A stretch of DNA of 17,932 bases from PWQG01 sp051747985 (GCA_051747985.1 JBNJGU010000036.1:1-17932), one strand, 5' to 3'; positions 1-7,028 are shown, counted from the first letter of the stretch. The notes: generated by a model not told the origin, from the letters alone. Translations and numbers: made by a program.

Positions 1-109
1 CATAACCAAATGCCCACCGGCGGATTGCGGCGGTCTGTATGCCGGTCAGGGCTGATGCCTCTGGCAGGGTGTACAAGCCAACCCCGATCAAATCACTGTG
101 TGCGTTCAT
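1..109 (-). CDS. Probable DUF433-family antitoxin, N-terminal part (runs off left edge)
   Basis: This is the first 36 codons of a minus-strand gene that leaves the window. The ATG at 109-107 is preceded by a good ribosome binding site, GGAGG, about 5 bases upstream. The peptide begins MNAHSDLIGVGLYTLPEASA and continues with TGIQTAAIRRWAFGY. The pattern 'GLYT-PEA..LTG......RRW..GY' is the usual N-terminal MerR-like helix-turn-helix of long DUF433 proteins, which are often antitoxins paired with a DUF5615 PIN-like toxin. That assignment comes from family knowledge; the DUF433 domain itself and any toxin lie outside the window. It could also be another small MerR/Xre-like regulator. It is the last gene seen in the leftward accessory series. 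Confidence 0.55.
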   Translation of the reverse strand, partial: MNAHSDLIGVGLYTLPEASALTGIQTAAIRRWAFGY

Positions 110-228
110 CAATCCTCCCGAGGCTCTACTGACCATACATCTGCTCAATTGTCCCATACTTTGATCGGGCAGGGTAAGAACCTGTCCTGGTGACAGCGCT
201 CCGCTCCCGCATCGGGGCCTTCCGGTCT

Positions 229-1209
229 TCACACCCCACCTTCATTATAGTCCCCAGTGGCAATGTAGGCCTGATCCGGGCTGCTGGGCTCATCGGGGTA
301 CTTGCGCCGAAGCCGCCCATTCCGCAGCAAGGACCTCAGATAACGGTGCCGGAGGTAGTGGCGATTACGGCCTGTTATCGTTGACAGCTCTTGCAACGAG
401 AAGGGCCTGAACGCGCAAAGCTGCAACAGGATGGATTCCACCCGACTGGTATCCTGGCTCCTTTGCCCCATGGACCTTATCGTATCGCGTAATGACTCTG
501 GCAGTTCTGACAGCAGCGACTCCCTTGATAAGGCTCCGGACTGCGTAGATAACGCTTCAGACTGTGTAGATAACGGCCCTGGCTGTGTAGATAACGCTTC
601 GGACTGTGTAGATAAGCCCTCGGACTCCCTAGATAAGCCCCCGGACTTGTGTGATAAGCCTGAAAACAGATCGTCTTCCTCCTCGGTGATCGGAAGTCCG
701 AGCCGTCCCCCAGGCACATAGTAGGTCGCCGGCCCACGCGGCACCTGCTCGACGAGCTCCATATCCCGCAAGTGGGCCAGTCGCTGACTGGCGGCCAGGG
801 TATCGACCCGGTTCAGGTCGCGGTAATCGGAGTTGGTGAGGCGTCCGGTCTCGCGGACAAAAATCAGCGCGCGCTGCTCGTCCTCGCCCAGCCCCAGATG
901 CTGGAACTGACCAAGCCAGGCGATATCTTCCTCGCTCAGGAAATGGTGAAACAGGTACGTGGCGGAAAACTGGTCGCTGTGACGGTCCGAGTCGAAACTG
1001 GGCGGGGAAAGCCCGGCCTCCTCCATCAGCCGGCGCATGACGCGGATACCGCTGCCCTTGGTCTCGGCCAGGCCCATTTCGTGCAGCACGGAGGCGATCA
1101 CAGGGTTGCGCCACTGCGAGCCCGGCTCGCCCAGATTCTCCAGCGCCTTCAGGGAATAGCCCGGGTTCTGCACCTCCAGTCGATTGCTGTAGCGCTGTAA
1201 CTGAATGGG
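229..1209 (-). pseudogene. 5'-truncated ATP-binding regulator (COG2865, AlbA_2/HATPase_c_4 type)
   Basis: The frame carries the C-terminal part of a family whose full members have an AlbA_2 (Schlafen-like) DNA-binding domain, then a HATPase-like domain, then winged helices. Typical family sequence starts abruptly at PIQLQRYSNRLEV (from 1209), directly after an in-frame TAG at 1212-1210. It goes on through NPGYSLK, RNPVIASVLHEMGL and AETKGSGIRVMRRL, the characteristic end of the ATP-binding domain. A winged helix follows (TGRLTNSDYRDLNRV), then seven 7-residue repeats, then a C-terminal winged helix (GRNRHYLRHRYLRSLL). The only internal start is GTG at 1173, in the middle of a domain. About 280 N-terminal residues expected for the family are absent. 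A short protein from GTG 1173 (314 residues) could still be made and bind DNA, but the ATP-binding domain cannot be complete. The 3' end appears intact. Confidence 0.75.
520..666. repeat. Seven tandem 21-bp repeats encoding LSTQSEA-like heptads
   Basis: Seven consecutive 21-bp units lie at 520, 541, 562, 583, 604, 625 and 646. A typical unit is CTGTGTAGATAACGCTTCGG plus A. Every unit contains GATAA. On the coding minus strand each unit gives one heptad of the form [G/A/P]-L-S-[T/R/H]-[Q/E/K]-[S/P]-[G/E]. The repeats keep the frame and link two winged-helix domains. Units 3 to 5 are most alike; the outer units (1, 6 and 7) diverge most. Confidence 0.9.
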
Positions 1210-1210
1210 C

Positions 1211-1259
1211 TAAGGCACCGGACTGCATATAGATAAGAGTACGAACTTGTGTGTGATAA
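1211..1259. repeat. Degenerate second copy of the 21-bp repeat at the truncation point
   Basis: Read on the minus strand from 1259, the sequence holds two 23-base units, each beginning TTATC and ending near C[G/A]TAC or CGGTGCC, followed by a third TTA. They match the array at 520-666 (TTATC-AC-ACA-AGT-CCG and TTATCTA-CA-CAGTCCG) except for one 2-base insertion in each unit. The array is therefore present upstream of the truncated gene as well as inside it. Homology to the gene proper begins immediately after this remnant, at 1209, so the remnant marks a recombination junction. Confidence 0.6.
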
Positions 1260-1313
1260 ACTGTCCTAGTCCGTCGCCATGGTGCGGGACCAAAGGTATA
1301 CAGTCACTTGACC

Positions 1314-3710
1314 TTACCCCAACACCGCCACCAGCTCCCCATACACCCGCAGCTCGGACCCGGCTTCCACTTCCAGCTCGATATCCTCATAGCGTGCCCT
1401 GTCGCTCTCCGGGCGCAGCACAATCCGGCGGTGCTCCCATGTGCCGTCGTCATGCTCCGTCTTCTCGCCGTGATAACGCTTCACGGTAAACCGGCCACCG
1501 GTGTCCGGATCCTGGATGTCGCGGTGGCCGACCAGAACAATCTTGCCCTCGCGGCTGCCGGCGGGATTGGCGCGGAACAAACACCAGGCGCCATCGGGGA
1601 TGCGCCGGTTCATGGACGGGCCGACCACGCGGGCCACAAACTGGTCAGGACCGGCGGTGAAGACGTCGGGCAGCACAACATGCTCCAAGGCATCCCGGGA
1701 TTCCTCGAAGGCCTGTTCATCACTAAAAGCACCAGCCGCTGCTTTCAGATCATAGACGGGAACACTATTGTCTCCGGGCCGCACCTCTTCGGGGCCAAGC
1801 ACGGGCAAATCCAGGCCCGGGTAGCGTTGCTCGAGCGCGGGTGCCTCTTCTGGAGCGCCCAGCAAGGCCTTGAACCACGCATTGGTCTCCGGATCTGTGC
1901 AGTACAGATAGCAACCTTTCTGGCCTCGGGTCATCAGGGTGCGGTAGGTGTTGCGGATGATGGTGTCGGCCTGACGGCGGGCGGCCTCGGGCTCCTCCTT
2001 CAGCCATTTCTTGTAACCGCGAATGGAGCGGTCCATGGAGGAGCGCTTGCCGGCATCGGTGATGATCTGGCCGTCACGCACAATCAAATCGGGGCCGATG
2101 ATGACACCGATGTAGTCGAGTTCCAGTCCCTGGCAGGTGTGGATGCAGCCGATCTGATTGACCGAGTTCTCAGCAATAATCCAAAGGCTGCCGTCATCGG
2201 TGAGATTCCACTGGGCGGAGAATCCGTGTTCCGGAATGACAATGTCCTGCGCCGCCGGATCTTTCTTGCTCTTCCAGTCCCAGCAGTAACCGGCAACCAT
2301 CCGGGCCTTGTTGCTGGCCGCATTCTTCTCCAGGACCTTTTCCTTGAGTGCGAAGGGCGAATCAAAAACCTGCAGCTCGTAGTCGAGCTCTCTGGCGTCC
2401 GTGTTAGCCGTCTCCCGGATCTGCAGGGCGTGGTCCACAAAAGCCAAAAAGCCATCGGAGCCGTTGCAGCGGAATTGTGACTGCAGGGCAAGCTCCCGCA
2501 CCTCGGCACCCGCCCGCCGGGCAAACCCGCGGATTGTGGCGCGGTCGCCGACATCCTTGAGCGTGACCCGCTGGTCCTCGTCGATGAAGAACACGCTGAG
2601 GCGGGCCGCATTGATCAGCTCCCGGATCTGGTGGTCGCCCTGGTTGCCGTAGAAGCCGGACTTCTCATTGAGGCGGTGGGCTTCGTCCACCAGCAGCGCA
2701 TGGAAGGTATCCTCTTCCGTTTCCATGTAGGCGCCGGAGCCCTTGAACAGATTCTTGATGCGGGTCTGGGTCATTGAGCCGGTCAGTTTGCTGTGGTAGA
2801 CCTCGCGGGGTGCAGCATTGCGCGAGACGTACTGCACCACCTTCTCGCGATTGGTCATCTCGACCAGCAGATTGATGGCCACCACCGACTTGCCGGTACC
2901 GGGACCACCTTCCACGATCAGCACCTGTTTCCGGCCCTGCTCCGCACGATACAACTGCTCCAGGGCGGTCTCGTAGACTAGCTTCTGGTCGTCGATCATC
3001 AGGAATTCCTGATTGCCCTGCAGCATGGACACCAGACTGTCGGCCAGATTGCGTGAAGGTCGGATCTTGCCGTGCTCGATGCGGTACATGATCTGGCGAT
3101 TGTCGCCGTACTTGACGTGCTTCTTCAGAAAGCCGGTGAAGCGTTCGACGTCCCTGGAGATGAACACTGGCGCGCGGTCCGTATGCGCCTGGTAACAAGG
3201 GTCATTGACGGCATTGCCGATATCCATGTTGTGGAGATAGGCGCAGGGAGCCAAGGCAATCTCTTCCTTGCGCACCGTTTCATTGTAGTCCTCGATCAGG
3301 GCGGCATAGGTCCAGGCCTGGTAGGAGGGGTGACTGGTTTCGCGTTCGCCGCCTCCCAGAAAAGTGGAGATGATGCCGTCCTTGCGCGTGGCGGTGGCTT
3401 TGCTCCACTGCTTGAGTTCAACGATCACTGCGGTTTCCCTTTGCTCGGCATCACGACCCGTCAGGATGAAATCAATTCGTTTGCTGGTCAGGGGAATGTG
3501 ATACTCGATGTTCACGCCCGCGTCGCCCGGAATATCTGGATCCCGAAGAATCTGAGACATATTCTGCAAGGAGTTGCGCCAGGAGTTGACCTCGGACTCG
3601 CCGACGGAATGCGAAAGACGACGGTGGAATTCCTGCATGATCAGGTGGTGGATGCGGTTCCTGCGCGTGTCTTCCAGGAATTCTGATTTGCTGGCCGAGT
3701 AGACTATCAT
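1314..3710 (-). CDS. PD-(D/E)XK-like nuclease / DUF2075 helicase / LexA-like S24 protease fusion
   Basis: This intact 798-residue protein has three parts. Residues 70-110 carry a nuclease-like signature: RIDF with D80, then VIVELKQW with E98 and K100. Residues 262-610 are a DUF2075/Schlafen-type superfamily 1 helicase, with Walker A GGPGTGKS (268-275), Walker B VDEAH (341-345), FFIDEDQ (374-380), CIHTCQGLELDYIG (522-535) and RNTYRTLMTRG (586-596). Residues 650-798 resemble a LexA/UmuD S24 domain: an Ala-Gly pair in VYDLKAAAG (A659-G660), nucleophile S699 in VVGPSM, and lysine K744 in FTVKRY. DUF2075 proteins are common in defence islands, and S24 domains self-cleave when RecA is activated by DNA damage. 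A damage-gated nuclease-helicase is therefore an attractive but unproven role. Start: ATG at 3710 with only a weak ribosome site. Upstream, the reading frame is open back to the stop codon of the restriction fragment. Confidence 0.85.
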   Translation of the reverse strand: MIVYSASKSEFLEDTRRNRIHHLIMQEFHRRLSHSVGESEVNSWRNSLQNMSQILRDPDIPGDAGVNIEYHIPLTSKRIDFILTGRDAEQRETAVIVELKQWSKATATRKDGIISTFLGGGERETSHPSYQAWTYAALIEDYNETVRKEEIALAPCAYLHNMDIGNAVNDPCYQAHTDRAPVFISRDVERFTGFLKKHVKYGDNRQIMYRIEHGKIRPSRNLADSLVSMLQGNQEFLMIDDQKLVYETALEQLYRAEQGRKQVLIVEGGPGTGKSVVAINLLVEMTNREKVVQYVSRNAAPREVYHSKLTGSMTQTRIKNLFKGSGAYMETEEDTFHALLVDEAHRLNEKSGFYGNQGDHQIRELINAARLSVFFIDEDQRVTLKDVGDRATIRGFARRAGAEVRELALQSQFRCNGSDGFLAFVDHALQIRETANTDARELDYELQVFDSPFALKEKVLEKNAASNKARMVAGYCWDWKSKKDPAAQDIVIPEHGFSAQWNLTDDGSLWIIAENSVNQIGCIHTCQGLELDYIGVIIGPDLIVRDGQIITDAGKRSSMDRSIRGYKKWLKEEPEAARRQADTIIRNTYRTLMTRGQKGCYLYCTDPETNAWFKALLGAPEEAPALEQRYPGLDLPVLGPEEVRPGDNSVPVYDLKAAAGAFSDEQAFEESRDALEHVVLPDVFTAGPDQFVARVVGPSMNRRIPDGAWCLFRANPAGSREGKIVLVGHRDIQDPDTGGRFTVKRYHGEKTEHDDGTWEHRRIVLRPESDRARYEDIELEVEAGSELRVYGELVAVLG

Positions 3711-3767
3711 GTGGTCGAAACCCGGTACCCAGGGTTGAATGTGGTAGCCACGAAGGCCAGTGCTCTG

Positions 3768-4250
3768 TCATGTGACATTCATGATTCCTCTGCATTGCGG
3801 AAACTTTGTACAACCCCAAAAGAGACCACGCCATTCGGCCAGGGTCTCGGGACGATGCAACCGGAACACCTCCCGGGCGCGGGGGATCGGGTCGTGGCGG
3901 TCGGTGAAGCGGGTGATCTCTCCGGTGGCCTCGTAGACGAATCGCAGATCCGCCCTGCCGATATGCTTGAGGTTGGCTGAAGCGTAGCGGGCCGACTGCT
4001 CTTCCACCTTGCTGATGCGGTGGCCTTCCTCCTCGCGCTTGGCTTCGATCAGCCCGGCAGGCTCGCCATCCACCAGCAGCAGATAGTCCATGGGGCCGGT
4101 ATCCGTGGGGTATTCCCGCACGGCCACGCCCCGTCCTGCCGAAGGGTTAAGATCGGCCAGGCTCTGCACTTCCCAGCCCGCGGCGCGGAGCTGATCGTCA
4201 ATGCAGTCGCGGGCGCGTTGTTCGGGCTTTTGGTTATTATCCATGGTCAT
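3768..4250 (-). pseudogene. Type I restriction R-subunit N-terminus fused to half a zinc ribbon
   Basis: The 160-codon frame opens like EcoEI-type HsdR: ARDCIDDQLRAAGW, LNPSAGRGVAVREYPTDTGP, then an HSDR_N nuclease core with MDY (D55) and GLIEAKRE (E69, K71), and HRPETLAEW at 133-140. A full R subunit of this type has roughly 800 or more residues, with a helicase after this point. Here the sequence switches directly to LFWGCTKFPQCRGI (143-156), which is the second half of a topoisomerase-type C4 zinc ribbon. Only Cys147 and Cys153 remain; the first Cys pair is missing. The simplest reading is a deletion joining the start of hsdR to the end of another gene. No hsdM or hsdS is present. The start is ATG at 4250, with an alternative ATG at 4244. 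Its TGA (3770-3768) lies in the same frame as the following nuclease-helicase gene, 57 bases before that gene's ATG. Confidence 0.7.
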
Positions 4251-4337
4251 CCCGTAAGTTCCCCGACTGCAGCTACTTAGTGGGCGGCAGTACAGGCCCT
4301 GAACGGAAACGGGGGTGCAGCCGAAAAATCACCACCA

Positions 4338-4634
4338 CTAGTCCAGAAGCCTTTCGGGTGCATCCATGTCCTCATGCAGAACACGAACAATGAGCACCTC
4401 CGGTTCACGTACTTTATAAAAAACCGCGTGATGCTCGACCTGCAGCCTGCGATATCCGGAGAGAACATGGACATAACTCGTACCGAGCGATGGGTACTGT
4501 ATCAGCGATCTCATGCCTTTCTCCAACTGCTCCAAGTATTTGTCCGCCTGCTCGGCACCCCATTCTTCGCAGGTATACACCCAGATCCCGACGAGATCCG
4601 ATTCCGCCTTCGGTGTAATGCTCAGCCGGAGCAC
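4338..4634 (-). CDS. parE: RelE/ParE-superfamily toxin
   Basis: The 98-residue protein has the ParE pattern: LSITPKAESDLVGIWVYT at the start, EWGAEQADKYLEQLEKGMRSL helices, the PSLGTSYVHVLSGYRRLQVEHHAVFYKV segment (arginines in SGYRRLQVEHH and a FYKV strand), and a final VLHEDMDAPERLL close to the canonical ILH..MD...hL ending. ParE toxins generally inhibit DNA gyrase; the exact target here is not shown by sequence. It starts at GTG 4634-4632, overlapping the antitoxin TAG by one base (TAGTG), so translation is probably coupled. Gene order (antitoxin first) and length fit an intact type II toxin-antitoxin system. Confidence 0.9.
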   Translation of the reverse strand: MLRLSITPKAESDLVGIWVYTCEEWGAEQADKYLEQLEKGMRSLIQYPSLGTSYVHVLSGYRRLQVEHHAVFYKVREPEVLIVRVLHEDMDAPERLLD

Positions 4635-4888
4635 TATTCGGCCGCCTTCATTCGCTTCCGCCCAGCCGCTTTGATTGCGGATAGATCAAGCGGCCCGGCC
4701 GCTCCGCTCGACTCACCCTCAGCAAGGGCCTGCCTCAACCTGACAAGACGCTCCTTGGCCTGTTGGTCGCGTCGGATGAGATCGCGGATATACTCGCTAT
4801 CATTGCCAAAATGGCCGCTCTCAATCTGGTCTTTTACCCAGTCGTCCTGTTGTTCGGTCAGCGTGATGGTTTTCCGGTGCATGGTCAT
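4634..4888 (-). CDS. parD: ParD-like ribbon-helix-helix antitoxin
   Basis: The 84-residue protein begins MTMHRKTITLTEQQDDWVKD, with the short beta-strand and helix of a CC2985/ParD ribbon-helix-helix domain, followed by IESGHFGNDSEYIRDLIRRD, the strongly conserved 'G.F.N.SEYIRDLIR' motif. The charged C-terminal tail (RLVRLRQALAEGE to KAAGRKRMKAAE) would wrap the toxin. It neutralises ParE and represses its own operon. Start ATG 4888 is chosen over ATG 4882 because it is the first after the promoter; neither has a strong ribosome site. A promoter and operator-like repeats lie directly upstream. Confidence 0.9.
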   Translation of the reverse strand: MTMHRKTITLTEQQDDWVKDQIESGHFGNDSEYIRDLIRRDQQAKERLVRLRQALAEGESSGAAGPLDLSAIKAAGRKRMKAAE

Positions 4889-4922
4889 GGCTGAAGGTCT
4901 CTCGCAAAGGGGTACTTGTGTG

Positions 4923-4959
4923 ATATTATCATACTAATATTGTGCTCCCTGTGTCAGGG
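4923..4959. promoter_or_regulatory. Two inverted repeats overlapping the parDE promoter, candidate ParD operator
   Basis: ATATTA at 4923-4928 and TAATAT at 4935-4940 form an inverted repeat with a 6-base spacer over the -10 element. CCCTG-TGT-CAGGG at 4947-4959 is a second inverted repeat covering the -35. ParD antitoxins usually repress their own promoter through such sites; which repeat is the real operator cannot be told from sequence. Confidence 0.45.
4928..4957 (-). promoter_or_regulatory. Probable sigma-70 promoter of parDE
   Basis: On the minus strand a -35-like CTGACA (4957-4952) and a -10-like TATGAT (4933-4928) are separated by 18 bases, each matching 5 of 6 consensus bases. Transcription would begin around 4921, about 33 bases before the parD ATG. 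Confidence 0.6.
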
Positions 4960-4968
4960 TAGTTTTCG

Positions 4969-4999
4969 CCCCTCCGATTGATGGTAATCCGATCAGGGG
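4969..4999. other. Imperfect inverted repeat between the TIR gene and parDE
   Basis: CCCCT (4969-4973) plus CCGATT (4974-4979) face AATCCG (4986-4991) plus AGGGG (4995-4999), with one mismatch and a 3-base bulge. It lies downstream of the AAA-TIR gene, but no T run follows on either strand, so it is not a clear intrinsic terminator. It may be a weak terminator or RNA-stabilising stem. Confidence 0.35.
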
Positions 5000-5087
5000 G
5001 GAGACGCTGTTCAAGTACCAGCATGACCGATCGCTCCCATTGCTGGCGTGATCGAGCATCGACAAGGCTTTTTTGGGTTCTTATTGC

Positions 5088-6638
5088 CTAACGCCTGAGT
5101 TCAGCACCTTCTCTAATGTCCGCTGCAACTATTTGATCGGCGTCATTTGCATGATGAGCGCGGATATCACGACACTTCCCGACCAGCAACTCCGCGACTT
5201 CTTTCAGTTGCTCTTCAAAGTTGCCGTCACGGTCCCATCCATAGTGCCCAATCTTTGCAGCATCATCGAAAATTCCAACCGGCGCCGTACTAAGAACGAT
5301 TGGGATGACTTCGCCGGAACTGAATCGTTTCTTGAACTGGTCCGATTCGAACTTTGTCCAAATCCGTTTCGGATAGTCGGGGCCTAAGACACAGATTACG
5401 AGAGCAGCATCGGAAGCATAAATAGGAGCTAGATACTCTTCTACGTCTTCCGCCAGGATTCTGTGTTGCTCATTCTTGTCATAGAATACCTCAAGCTCAC
5501 GCTCCGTTAGTTCGTTAAATATGGCCTCTGCGATATCCCTGTCCGAGCCCGCGAATGACAGCGCAAAATCATATTGCGATGGAAATTCGATAGAGATATA
5601 TCCTATCTCTTGAGCAAAGCGAGCCCATGAAAGATTCCTAATGTAAAACACAAACTGCGGGTCCTGAACCACTAAAGTACTACTGGCAGGGTCATAATGA
5701 ATTACGCTCTGAATGTCTTTAGACGCCGCAACTAGCTCATGCAAGAACCCCTTGGTAGCGACCTGCGATACACTGCCTCTTTGCTGCGGGTGGCGATCTG
5801 CTTCACGATGGACATTAATTGACCAAGAATTGCTCTGACTAACCCAGTAAAGAAGATGCAGGTAGGGCGCTCGGCCTTCTCTACGCAGTTTGGAACCACG
5901 AGCGAAAGCGATTGCAGTGTCATGAAACGTACGTGCCAATGCCTCCATGACATGCGTTTTCACTGCTTCGTAGCTTTCGCTAGTCGCATGCCTTTCAGGG
6001 CACTCCTCAAATATGTTGCTTCTAAGGCAAGTGTGGTACGCGAGCATCTGGGCAATGTAAAAACTGCCCTGAGCGGCTTTGGCGATATCTTCAAGAACAT
6101 TTATGTCTATATTCAGGGCGGCTTCGCCCTGCCGTAGCAGAAGCTCGATCTTGTGCTGAGGATTTGCTTCGAAGGGAATAACCTCGATCCGATTTACTAA
6201 GTCCTTGCCAAAGGCAACAAGTGACTGGCCAGCGTTTGTAATTCCTAGCACAACCAACTTGCTATGCGCGGCGCTCTCATCTGCCAGAGTTTTCATCAGA
6301 TCGGCTATAGATCTTTTCGACTCGTCAGATAGTCGGTGAAAATCATCAATGAGTACCGTTCCGAGCGGTAGCTGGTTCGGTAAATCTTGGATAAAGGCAA
6401 CATCGTCGGTCTTCCGCCCGGACAGCAGAATTATTTTCTCATCCAATCCTGCTTCCGAGATAGCCTTCATCACAGCCGTGGTCTTGCCAATCCCTGAAGG
6501 TCCTTCAACCACGATGCTTCGCCCGGCTGTACGTAATGCCACCAAGAGCCGCGGATACTCAACGGGTTGGACAAAAGTATGATCCGGAACGCCCGAAAGG
6601 ACGAAAACTTCTTGTAACTGATTCGGTTGGTGTTTCAC
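5088..6638 (-). CDS. AAA ATPase fused to a C-terminal TIR domain, likely abortive-infection effector
   Basis: The 516-residue protein has a P-loop ATPase domain at about residues 25-240: Walker A GPSGIGKT (46-53), Walker B VLIDDFHRL (95-103) and a sensor-1-like VVLGITNAG (129-137). A linker with no recognised domain follows (about 240-345). A TIR domain spans about 356-488: YDFALSFAGSDRD, FYDKNEQ, ASDAALVICVLGPDYP, and WTKFESDQF, a W-x-x-x-E arrangement in which E431 is the expected NADase glutamate. Bacterial TIR proteins of this build typically deplete NAD+ when the sensor part detects phage. That role is inferred. The start is GTG 6638 with a strong AGGAGAGG just upstream; an ATG start is lacking. 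The gene is visibly more AT-rich than its neighbours, which suggests recent acquisition, and no partner gene (pAgo, ThsA, cyclase) is adjacent. Confidence 0.85.
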   Translation of the reverse strand: MKHQPNQLQEVFVLSGVPDHTFVQPVEYPRLLVALRTAGRSIVVEGPSGIGKTTAVMKAISEAGLDEKIILLSGRKTDDVAFIQDLPNQLPLGTVLIDDFHRLSDESKRSIADLMKTLADESAAHSKLVVLGITNAGQSLVAFGKDLVNRIEVIPFEANPQHKIELLLRQGEAALNIDINVLEDIAKAAQGSFYIAQMLAYHTCLRSNIFEECPERHATSESYEAVKTHVMEALARTFHDTAIAFARGSKLRREGRAPYLHLLYWVSQSNSWSINVHREADRHPQQRGSVSQVATKGFLHELVAASKDIQSVIHYDPASSTLVVQDPQFVFYIRNLSWARFAQEIGYISIEFPSQYDFALSFAGSDRDIAEAIFNELTERELEVFYDKNEQHRILAEDVEEYLAPIYASDAALVICVLGPDYPKRIWTKFESDQFKKRFSSGEVIPIVLSTAPVGIFDDAAKIGHYGWDRDGNFEEQLKEVAELLVGKCRDIRAHHANDADQIVAADIREGAELRR

Positions 6639-6996
6639 GTACCTCTCCTGTGACGCTGAAAATTTGTATTTTGGTTCAGAACACTTTCACGACCCTACTG
6701 TACGACGTGTCGACAAATGCGATGTTAGCTTTTATCGCCAGGGTCGTGATCTGTCTACCCGCTCTTGCTAATTCCAATTATCCCACCGGAATCAGCCTGC
6801 TATCGGTGTATCCGATTACTGCGCCAACACACGATTCCATGCAGGCGTTCCGCAACAGACCAAAGCACTTTATCCTGACAGACTAGCCGCCCCTGTCACA
6901 CCACGGGCACACTGCCCGCTCGACAACAGGAACGTATCACAGGATGAAATGAGGAGTTACCAACAGAAGGAAGAAGGAGTCGCTCCGCTCTATCGG
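6639..6996. other. Gene-free spacer upstream of the AAA-TIR gene
   Basis: This relatively AT-rich 358-base stretch lies between the AAA-TIR start and the hemD terminator. It should contain the promoter of the TIR gene (minus strand), but I see no convincing -35/-10 pair. A short inverted repeat CGGGC-ACACT-GCCCG occurs at 6904-6918 without a T run. No convincing gene is seen on either strand. Confidence 0.5.
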
Positions 6997-7019
6997 AAAA
7001 GTGTAATGCGCATCACACT
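6997..7019 (-). terminator. Probable intrinsic terminator of hemCD
   Basis: Read on the minus strand, AGTGTGAT-GCGC-ATTACACT can pair over its whole length (one G-U pair) and runs directly into TTTT. It begins 9 bases after the hemD stop codon. The stem is short and AU-rich, so termination may be partial. Confidence 0.6.
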
Positions 7020-7028
7020 GGCACGGGA

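Noticed and set aside
520..666. The regular 21-bp repeats as a CRISPR array or iteron origin.
   Set aside because: There are no unique spacers, units are directly adjacent and keep a coding frame; there is no replication gene nearby.
4960..5087. The spacer between the TIR gene and parDE as the end of an insertion sequence.
   Set aside because: No transposase fragment, no matching terminal inverted repeat elsewhere in the window and no target duplication could be found.
5081..5100. GCCTAAC next to the end of the AAA-TIR gene resembles the outer core site of an integron attC.
   Set aside because: The matching partner core site with intervening imperfect palindrome is not found within the expected 60-150 bases, and the GCCTAAC overlaps the coding end. 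No integrase is present.
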